Source: Priapulus caudatus
Lineage: Eukaryota > Priapulida > Priapulimorpha > Priapulimorphida > Priapulidae
DNA length: 55,542 nt
Assembly (NCBI RefSeq): GCF_000485595.1
Contig: NW_014577634.1
Span: 97,787-153,328, forward strand
Direction: 5' to 3'
Position 1 is the stretch's first letter; each line of letters starts with the position of its first letter. The notes under the pieces were generated by a model. The model did not search any database. It saw nothing but the letters and a program-made list of their open reading frames with translations, and was not told the DNA's origin. Shown here one piece after another: positions 31,560 to 43,500 of the stretch. The position numbers and the translations under genes were made by a program.

Positions 31560-34500
31560 CATGCATGAAGGCATGCAATTTGCCGTAAGCAATATTTTGT
31601 ATAACGAACTTTCGAGCAAACACGTGTATTTTACGCGCCATTTCTAACAGCGAATCTTGCTAATCTGCCTGCAATGCCCTCCGAGAGAGCTACGCGCATC
31701 AAAACAACAACGGCGATGACACTCTGATCCATGTGAAGGCCAAGCATCCAACAGTTCTCGTGTTATTTGCAGAATTCTGGATTAGGAACCTGGGCAGAGT
31801 GCCAAAAGTCACGTAACATGATAATACCAGTAACGCCAAATTTCATAATTCCTACTGCATGCATACTAGTGGTGTGCACCGGGGCTCCCTCTGGATTTTT
31901 TAAAGTTTGAGCCAAGACTTGCGCAACAAGTTATTTTTAGTCTCCATTAAAAAACTATAGCCACCGTTCACTTTAACGTATGTGCTAAGCAAGGCATAAA
32001 CAAGTGATGGGTATGGGAAAAAGAGGTGCACAAAAACATTTTACGACACGACACTGCAATTTGACGATTTCATTATTTCATCGTAATTTTTAGCAGTGAA
32101 ATCATTCGCCAAGTGTATTGCCACATAGTGTAGCAAAATCGCCGGCTATTTATTTATCACATTCTGCAAAGGTGGAGAATGCAAGAAGTATCCCGGGTGT
32201 GCCTGATCAGGAATTTCCTCAACAACATCTCCTTGTTTGCTTTCATAACTGATTACAATGCTTTGAAGATATTATACGACTAGTTGTCAACCTCTATTCT
32301 CATACACATACCTATACCTGTTAAATTTACAAGTTTAATGGTAGTGCATGTTTTATTTGAACAGTCTAGTTCCTAAGCAATAATGATCATTAATTAGTCC
32401 ATCATCAGTCCATCATTTCTGGACAAATTCCTAACAATAATGTATACTAGATAGGAAAAAAGTCTCTGAATATTCTCATGTTGAATCACAGTACTGTCAT
32501 CATGTCCGATATAATAAATAATACATCATTGTTAATTGAATATATATATATAATTGATCACTCCCCATGCACATGTAAGTCCATACCTGCTTGAAGAATG
32601 CAGGCCTAACAATGAACTCTTGCCAACCCTATTATGCCTTCTCCTCAACATTAACATTTACAAGAAAGTTACTTATTCTTAGTATTTTACATTAAACATC
32701 GCAGCAAAACGGATACGACATATATAATGTAATAATATGGAAAGCAGGTTTATGCTCCACAAGAATATTAGCTGTCATTAGTGTTGTCAATCGGTTGTAA
32801 TTTCGTAATCGATCATCGGTTGGACCCAAGTAACCGATGATCAGTTACAATCGGTTACTCGGGGTGTTGAATGCCTGCGTGTGCGTAAAGTCGTGTGCAT
32901 GTATGTGCTTGTTTAGCCCTGTTTACTGTTTGTTTTTGCACTGTTTACTACTGTGTGTATAATACATGTATGTTAATAAAGGATAACTTGTATAGTAGCG
33001 ATGATATCTCTGATTCTCATCACTTTTCCAAGTTTTCTTGTTCAAGTTTTACATTTACTTTGATTTTTTCCCCCCGATGAAATCGATTATGGATTTTGAT
33101 AACCAAGCGCTTGGTTCAAGCCACTGTTCAACCGATGATCGAGTATAATCGATGACCGTGACATCACTAGCTGTCATGCACTGATAACGTCAGATTAAAT
33201 GAAAAACAAAGTGATAAATTATACGGAACAACCCAATACAAACTATAAGAAATCTACCAGTACAAAACCTAACAACATTCTAACTCATTATTCAGTGCTA
33301 AACATTCACAGACATTAAGCACATCATCACTATAGACAGTCTATTTGTACGGATACCTAAACAATGTTTCATAAAACTGTACATTATTTCTCATACAATT
33401 AACAATTTCACACATCTCCCTTACCTCTTTCTCTTTTGTTAAAATACTATTAAATTTAAAGAAATGATATGTAAATATCAATGATCATATAAACAATGAT
33501 CAAACTTTTGTTTCTAAATATACTGAAAGCTTGTCCTAATGTGCGTGAAAGATATAAGAATAAACAGAAATAACTTCTCCCATTAATAATAACTTTTTTT
33601 AAATAGGTACCCAGGTAAACCCTCTTCCTGTCAATGTGTCATGTGAATCTATATAGGATAATGGTAATACATAGTACTACCAAATATGTATCACATACAA
33701 ACAATCCTTTAAAATTCTGTGCATGTCACCATCCTGATAAGCACTACTATTGTCTATATAATAATGTGCAAGCTTTATTGTTGCATGCACACATCTCATG
33801 ACAAGCTGCCAACTTGATGACCAGTGATCATTCTGAACATTCGACTTTACCTGGAAATCCAACCAGCATGATCGCAGTTGCAAGAGCAAAATGCCTTTCA
33901 TATTAGCAAAACAACTGCTTTGCCGAATAGCAAGACAAACTCTGTTCAATCACCCATCAATATCCTCATCAAACCAGTTAAACCAGTTGGCCTTACATGA
34001 CAATCTTCTCTAAAGCTGTTTACACTGCCGCGTACAATCCCTCCTTAAGACGGAAAACGTGATGGTATAAGCCATTGTGTTCACTTCCCTGCAATAATAC
34101 CTGTAAACACATTCTGCTCATTATTTGTCAAGCATACCCAAGCTATACAATTGAACACATAAGCATGTAACAGTAAGAAATCCTAATTTATTTTCACCCT
34201 ACCTATTTAATGATTACTGCATTGTACATAATCTTTAAGAACGAAAGACAATCAAAATAGAAAATTATGACAATCCAATCCAATTATGGCAATTCATCAG
34301 CGGTGTCGATACACAATAGATGCATGATCTAAAATAATCAGTCCGACCCAAAAGGTTGCTAAATCCAAGAACGATGAACAAACATGGCATCTGCTTTCTA
34401 AGTAACCACTCAGCAGTCTCAACACCTGGTCACATCACTGAAGGTCAAAGCCCTATGACTGCCCACCAGTGGACCTTATAAGTCTTTCCTGGAAAACTCT

Positions 34501-37500
34501 GTCTCAGGGGTAACAAATACCAAAACGATGGCACAAGCCAAAAACACATTATTGCAATTAACACCGACTTTATCTGTCTGCCGGCAACAAAGGTGGGACA
34601 GGTCAAAGGCCTGATGAGGATCCTGCTTGTCTGCTGCTGCTGAACAACAGATGAAAGAGCGGGCAAGAGGACCTGCAGTGACGCAAACCAGTCAACTGCC
34701 AACCAGTCAACAATGAGCACGTGACTTGTAAAGCGGGAAGATGACATCATCAGGTGGCAGAGTTGATAAACAAGTGGGTCTCTGAGTCACTGACCTCTGC
34801 CGCTCTGTTTAGCAATTGTTCTTAGATGGATTGCATGTAGAAATTTGCATAAATTTGTATAATTAACATGTGTAACATATATTTGCCAAGATTAGTGTTT
34901 GGATGTGCAGACGTATATATATATCTTAATCTAGAGTGAAACATTTATTCCAAGGTAAAAGTTTACCCACCCTGCTACCAGAAAATCGCAGTCACTAAAT
35001 ATTTTTAATGACGTTTTGCAACAGCAAAGTATCATGGAAAATCAATTAAAACCATGGCTAGTTCAGTCACCAACTCTTAAATGCTCTCTAAAAAACTTAA
35101 AGACCTCTTATACCATACTCCTGCCAATCTTGATAACAAATCTGTTGCGAAAAAAAACATAAAACGACAATGTTGTTTCGATACATTGCACTCACAAACA
35201 AGTGGTCACTGACCCACACGGGAATGGCACCCCCCCCCCAACATAGCAATAAAAAGACTCCATCTTACCGTTACATGAATAAAGCACTCTCGTGATGCAG
35301 AATTCAAGTTAACAATGTTCGAAAGCGCTAGGTAACGAGGCATTATGTACTAAATGTCTTTGTTAGCGAGATCTATTACTTTTATTGGCGTTTCTAAAAC
35401 TCAGCAGTAGGCACATTTGCCAAACATATGGAACAGACAATTAGCACATTGATTACCTGTATAAGACAACAATGAATGATGCACTACCTAATACTGGTAA
35501 ACAACCTGGTCACTGACCTTAACGGTCATGTGAGGTGAGACAACACCACGCGCGCGCACGCACGCACACGCACACGCACACGCACACGCACACGCACACG
35601 CACACACACACACATATATATATGCATATATATATATCTCAGATATCTATATAACTCACTGTCTTCATCTTCATCCATTTATGTAAATATATATATTTCA
35701 TATTTTACATTCTATATTTTATATATATATATAGTCTAGACATTCACTAACCATCAATATACCATTTCACCCTAACTAAAACATTTCACATACTTCCTCA
35801 AGATACTGCAGTGTTCATAAAGTCCCAAGTGTTTACTAAAATCTTAGATACTTTTTAAATTACATGACTTCACTACAGAAGTGTAAGGAGTGCAGCTTTA
35901 GGTGTTAGCTGTATCAACATCAAATTGGATTTGAAAGCAAGAAATGAAATGTGCGCATGAAAAAGAAACCGGCTTTACTTCATGGTTCATACAGGACTAA
36001 AAAATTTTTCAAGGACTTTTCAAGAACCTTTCAAGGACATTTTATCGGAAATTCAAGGACATTTTATCAGACATTTTATCTGAATTCATACACAGAACAA
36101 AACATACCTGGATTAATTTAATAACCACATTCTTAATCACTGTCACCTCTAAAACTTACCTGGATCACATTAATAAACCCTTCTAAACACTGTCACTTCT
36201 ACAACATACCTTGATTTACTGACTGATTTTACTGACTTACTGTAATTTGTGATCATCATTTTACTGTCTATCGTGTCTATAGCGTTTTAAGCTCATTTAA
36301 TGCAATTTTTATTGAGGTTTGCACATTATTGATGGTACAAAATTTCTTTTTATTACAGGCAAGGAATCTTTCTAAAAATTCAAGGACTTTTCAAGCACAA
36401 AATCAACATTTACTAAATTCAAGTACTGTTCAAGGACTCCCCTCAAATTCAAGGACTGTGCGAACCATGTACTTCAAATAAGCTTAACTAAATACCAATT
36501 CAAAAGTATAATACCTCGGCAACGCTCTGCAAACTACGCTGAAGCTTCATCTGGTTGACACCTTGATGGGTGGGCTTGCCATATGTCGCACCCTTAGCCA
36601 CTGGCTTCTTTCGACCACCACGGCGAATTCGCACACGGTAAATAACGTAACCTGAAAGAGAAGAAATCACCTGAGTGACACCACTGAACTATGAGGTACA
36701 AAATTTCGAGATAAACCAGAAACAGTGTTCAAAAAAGTACTTACACTCCACAGCTCTCTTGACGTGATTATGTGAAACGTGTGCCGCAAAATAATATACT
36801 TTATTATGCTAATGGTAATTTTCTACCCACTGCTATCATGCTATTACAAGCGATTGAAATCATGCCTAGATGTATTACAAAAATGACAACCTAAATATAG
36901 TTTTGCTTTACAACCCATATTGCCAAGGTGACTGGTTTTGGATCATTTGTATAGAACAAACCACAATGAAAATCAAAACCGATTACTCTGATCCAGGGTC
37001 GGCATGACCACCACGCTGGCTGGCTTTATCTAGTTTTCGTTCACAAGTGTCACTGGCCTGCATTGTATAATAGTGCCAATTCCTAGGCTCAGAGATGGGA
37101 GCTGCATATTGGTGGGGGACCTGCTAAATGTGTTATGCAATTCACAGCATGTGGTGCGCTGCAGAGCAGGCATAAATACAGACGCAGAGTGCAGCTTGAC
37201 AAACAGAAAGACACATAGCTACAAGCAGCAGCAGCATCACTACTGCACGGGAGCACCAAACCAGACTTTGCACACAGCAGACTCCTCTTGGCTTACATTC
37301 TGCACTGGGAGCAAGGCTTACAGCAGCTCAAGACGTCAGTGGCCTCTCACCCAACCTATTCTCACCGGTAAGTTCACATTTTGGGATCTTGAAATTTGAG
37401 TGAATTTTAGTTGTGTAACTTGTGTACTTATAACAGACGAAAGATTTTCAGATACAATATGCATTGTAAATCACGTTTCATTTAAAATATTTCACACCTC

Positions 37501-40500
37501 AATCATGCACACGTTTAAACCACCGAATCACACCAGACCTGATGCTAGCTCTCGTTCTTTGCAGCAAGGCTTCGAGCAATCCGTCATCACCATGTCCCCG
37601 CTCACAAGCACACTGCTCAAGGAGTCTGTCAAAGCCCTACGACTAGTCGTCAACTCTCCGGGCAATGCAAAAATGTTCAGCGCTGCCATGCTGGCCGCGA
37701 GCATCGCGTTGCCGCGTGTGTCGATCGCCGAGGAGAAACTGCTTGAGATGGCGCGACGGCAACTATCGGATGCGTCTACGTCGTCGAGCAAGGGCTTCAC
37801 GTCGTACGAGTCGAAAATAATGGCCGTCATAGTTCTGCACCAGCTCAACATCTCACTGCAGCGATTACGCACGGAAGCTCCAGCGCACTTCTGCACGTAC
37901 ATCCTGGAGAGGCCGCTGATTTGAAATAGACCACAGCAAGCCCAGTCGCTCGATGTTGTAGCACGAGCAACATTCACCAATCAGAAGTGCAACATATAGT
38001 ATTTGTAAAGTTTTTTGGGTGGTGATTGACATGTGTATGCTATACTAGCACTTACAAATAGTGAAAACGATCAGTTGTTTATACCAGATTCTACTGAATG
38101 TTCATGTACAAATCTATGTATAGCTTGCCTATATCTTGAAATTGAGTTGAACACAAAGCTGTAATGTCATGTAAATTCTTTTTTTAATTTTGCAGTTTAT
38201 AATACTGGTTAGATGTTAGGTTTTTAAATGATATTGATGACACTAAACATGTTTAATTTATTTATTCCCTTACCAAAATGTATGCAGATGCTAAGATTTG
38301 ACGTCCCGAATAATTCAATATCTGACAGAAAATCTTTAAATTGTAAATTATATATTAGTAATTGAAACAAGCTTTTTGTGCTCAAATCATGTCTAGATAG
38401 TCTATTTACCTGTACTTTGTAAATAATGATTTTATTTTGAATACATTTGTCCCAGATCATGTGAAAAATTGAATCCTTTGTATTGATTTTCTTTACTCAA
38501 CAAGCACCCAATAACAGTACTTAGTATAAACAATAGATGAGATAAAAAATACTTTGAATTTAATATAACTTCCTAAATAAAGACAATAATTTCCTATGAT
38601 AGCATATATACAGTGGTATTCTAAACAAAGGGCAGTTGGTGCACCCCCCTCCCTAACCAAACCGTACCAGTCACAGACACAAATGACCCACTCATCTATT
38701 GGAGCACTGCACAGCTGACCTGATTAAAGCTAATAATAAGAACATGACAGCACACAGGCCCCTGCAGTTTAAATGTGGCCCAGACGCACCAGCAAGAAAT
38801 GCTCACATTCAGTGAATAGGCACTGGCAATAGAATAAAGTTAGAGCAGTAGGGGAGCCACGATACAACAAAGCCTTCAATCGCATTTACAGATGCCTAGA
38901 CAATGAACTGAGATGGCTGGGGTCATCTAAAATGTAGGTCAGCACTATAGATGCTTCACTCCACCAGCTAAGGTTTATATAACATGTGTAGCATGTGTGT
39001 ACCGTGGACATAATATTGTGTATAGAGCAGCTTAAGTAGCAATATTGTGCGCGACCATTTTCAGTTAAAAACAATTAAATTAATTCTAAAATATTATTCT
39101 CACCTATTAGTGAATATACTACTAATTAAACCAACTTGAAAATTACTCAACATTTATGCGGTTACAGGGGTAGAAATTAACTTTTCAACAAGGGAGTCCG
39201 CAGCAAAATGAGGGAGTCCGCAGTCTGAGGTTCAAAATTAAAGATATTAACAATAACGCATACGTGTGCTTATTTTTAAGATTCATGCGGTTGCACGTCT
39301 GCCAAATTTTCTTTGCACATTAGCTGAAAAAATACAGTAATACAAAAGGCCGTGCTCCGGAACGAACTAGTCAGTATGGAAGAATTTTCAGGGAGTCACA
39401 CAGACTCCTGCGTCAAATCAGGGAGTCCGACAGTAAATCAGGGAGTATTTGACTCCGGACTCCCGTTAATTTCACACCCTGCAGTTATAGTGCATAAAAT
39501 AGCAATGGATCATATAACAATATTGCAACAATATTTTTGAGTAATCAGACAGTTCATTTATAAATGGCATGCATCTACATGTGCCATATCTGTCAATGCA
39601 TCTAAACGAGAGTGATGCAAGCTGTTCTAGACTAGTACTTCTATAAGTAAAGCTATCCCAGTAGTACCTCTATATAGGCAAAATTAAACAAAAATACCAT
39701 TAGCAAATTGTAGAAGAAAGCTACCAGTACCAGTTCAAACTGTTCTTAATGACAATCTTAGAAGATACAACTCATGTGACCTCAACACTTAATTAGAAGT
39801 TCTCCTGAAATTGTAATTGTTGTATATATTGGTGAATATATAATGACGTATGGTAACCCAAACCATATCGGTAATTACGGAACAGCCAAAAAAAAAGAAA
39901 GAAATAATCCGTTGAACAATTTATAGCTTTTTTTTTTTGGCTGTTCCGATAATTACCGGTATGGTAACCGGTACGGTATGGTTGGCACCTTGGAAAGCAC
40001 CAATAATAGAATGCTGCTGACACTTACACTAGTATGATTCACATGACATATCCCTGAGATTGAGGACAAATTTACAAATTTAATACAAATTCAGTTCATA
40101 CAAATAAATGTAAATTTCAGAAAGTAATAATACGATCAATGCCTACAAGTGACTGGCGATTGTAGTTTTGCTACACCCAAATACAAATCCTAACAAGGCA
40201 TTACCTTTGCAAAATAATAAATACAACATTTGGTCAGGCGGTGTACATTGCCACCAGAACTGTGCTGCCATCTGTAGCACAAATTAACACACATTTCTTC
40301 TACTTACTGATTAAAATACATTTGAAAATTACTACAAGGTTCTCAAATAACGTAGAAAAGTGACCGAGCAAAAAAAAACTATAAATGTTTTTCTCATGAA
40401 ACCCAGACTCTACACTCCCTCCCTTATAGCCACCCTTTTGACCTCAGAGTGCACTCAATCGTAGTTTGTTCAGAATGCAAGGAGCGCGACACTCTTAAAC

Positions 40501-43500
40501 TACCACTATATATAGCAAAATTAAATATTTCCACCAATGCACTTTGTTTCATCAATCAAAGGTACATTAAAATTAAAGTTTGTAAACCCAATTCATCCCA
40601 ACACATATATATACTTTTCTAGCACATGTGTATGTTGGAAGTCGAGGAAAAATATGTTGTGATAATAAATAGGGAATGTGAAATTATGTTACTAATATAC
40701 TATATAGTATAGAGTTTCAACCTTTTCATTATTCACTTTTTACCAAATAACAACGTGTATGGCCTTAATCCAAGTGGTACCTTAGAATTAAGTCCCATGA
40801 CTTTTCCATGACCATACACGATAGCCTTTTTTGCTATGCCTTTCCATGACCGACAGACCCTGTCACTGCTTGCAACTTCTCTGTGATGCCACTATCCCCT
40901 AAATAATGCATTCTAACAAATATTTCACCGTTCTGCTTCTGACATTTTTTCTTAAGACGATTCCTGACAGGTCAATATGTCATACAAAAAACAATTTCAC
41001 CTTATGGTGTTCAATCTAATAATTTTCAGCTTAATATAAACAAACAAAAAATTATAATGGAAAAAAAAATTCTTTTAAACCAGTTATTATAACACTGCTG
41101 CCTACTTAAGTCCAAATGCCACCTATTGCAGCTACTCCCAGCAGGCACAACAGACCTCTCTCAGCACCCATACATTAAAAAACAGATTTGTTTCCCATTC
41201 ATCACTAATTGAGATAAGACTTATAAAGTAGACAAAAAAGACAGAATCAATGCAAAAAGGCCAGCTTATATCAGAATTGAAGTGTGTTATCACACTTCGA
41301 GTCTACATTTGTTCTATTGTAGTGTGGATTAATCCCCAATTCACACTTAATCTGCTAAGACTGCCCAAGTTCTTGGTAATCACAGCAGGGTACTGCATCA
41401 GACTAAACATCCATGTGCCTAAAGCCGGGCGCACACGTGGCGATTTTTATCGACAGTACTGGCGATTTTGTTGGCAGCAACAAAATTGCCGAGAAATCGC
41501 CACGTGTGCGCTGCACGCTGATGGCAATTTTGACGCCAGAAACTCGTTGCTGGAATATCAAACACGTTTGATATTTGTTGCCAAGTCGCTGAACAATCGC
41601 TACGTGTGCGCTGCACTGGCGACGGATTCAGACAACAGTTTTTGGATTAACCAATCAAATGCATGATTTGAAGCACGTGATCAAATATGGCAGCGCCCAC
41701 GTTCGTTTTCCACATGCTAAACGTTCGTTTGGTGCAATGGATTTCCGCATCACTGTGTTCTTCTTGTCTATCCTTGCCCCCCACCAGTGTCAGAATTGCA
41801 TTGAAATGTTCTTTTTTCATTCTAAAATAACGCTGGTATGTCACTGAATCTTCAAGCTCCAGTTTTCTTACTAAATTATTAAAAACACCACGCGAATCAC
41901 GTCTCAGCACCCATGTACGTGCCCATGTACGTCTCTCTCTCGCTGCTGTCTGTCGACGACGCCAACGCATAATTATTATATATATTCCAATAACTCGAAG
42001 AACGGCTATCGTGGTGTCAATGAGCGCTTCCATTTTGAACAGGTCACGTACAGTTCATACAGTGGTATGTTGCTGACAGATGGTTGCATTGTTGCCGGGT
42101 TCCGCACGCACGTGGCGATTTTGTCGATAAAAATCGCCACGTGTGCGCCCGGCTTAAGGCATTGCCTAAACACACTTTAACATGTAGGAACAAGGGCATA
42201 CATTAATTAACCATTATTTATGCTGAATAAATTTGCCTTGACCCTCATCGTTTGTCTCAGAACAGTATAGGTAAGTCTACACAGATGATTCTGCGACTAA
42301 GCCTTAACCTTATGTCATCACAGACAACATGTGCACCAAGAACATCATAAACACGTATAACTAAAATATACAGCGAGTCATCCCTTACAAGCCCACTATG
42401 GGTATAGAATTTGCACTGTTGACAATTAATGAAATAACTGACACCTTGTGTCGTTTATAAGTAAATAACCTTACCACCAAATTCATATTAGGCTGTTCAA
42501 CGTTAAGGCTGGTTACTCAGGGTTAGATACTAACCATTTTAGTTCATTAGTCCACAGGACTAGTAAAAGAAAAAATGTACTAGTCCTTCCAAGATTCTAC
42601 TAGTCCTGCCGAAGGACTCTTACTAATCAATCAATCAATCAATCAATCAGGTCGTCTCCTCGGGAAGAATGGTGATGTCATGCCAGGATGGTCTGTGCAC
42701 CATAATTGACCAAATTTCATCGGCTGACTGCAGGCCAGTTGGTCGATGTACGTCAGTCGCTGGCCGCCCCGAGAAGCCCGACCCTGTTGAGGTTCCCAGA
42801 GAACCAAGTCGTGCACGGCAACATTACAGTGTCGAACACAGTGCCCCGCCAAACGCAATCTTCTCGATCGTATCTTAGAGGAGAGCGGTGGTAGTTCCCC
42901 ATAAAGCACCTCATTCGGAACACGATCCTGCCAGGTGACATTACATACTTTTCGGAGCATACTCGTGTAGCATCCATCAAGTCTGGTCTCGTCTCGTACT
43001 GTTAATGTCCAGGCCTCGCATCCGTAGGTGAGAATTGATTCTACCGAGGCAACGAAGATACGCTTTTTTAGCCCTTCCGCCATATTTGAGTTCCAGATGT
43101 TGTTCAGCTTGTGGAGCACACACCAAGCCTGGGCCTTTCTCATGCCAATATCTTTACCTAACGAGCTGATATACGAGCCTAGGTAGTAGGTACTTGAACT
43201 CAACCTTGACAGCTAATATTTCACCATTGAGATTAGTCAGCTCTACGTTATCCAGGATGCTAAAGGGTACTACCTCGGTCTTTTTAGTATTCAAGGATAG
43301 TCTTCTTTCAAGTTTCTAGTCAAGCTTTCTGCATTGAGTCTCCACACCACATAGCAATTCTTGAGCTTGGTTCACCGAGTCACTTGATAGTGCAATATCG
43401 TCAGCAAAGTCATGATCCGTTATCATGACAAGGCCGACTCGCCTGCTCCGTCTTGGGTAGATAGTACACCCGAGCTCTTCCTCGCGGCCATTTATTGCTT

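Noticed and set aside
37528-37980. 150-codon minus-strand frame opposite the unidentified exon
   Set aside because: The plus-strand frame has a good acceptor and an upstream donor partner. The minus frame has neither.
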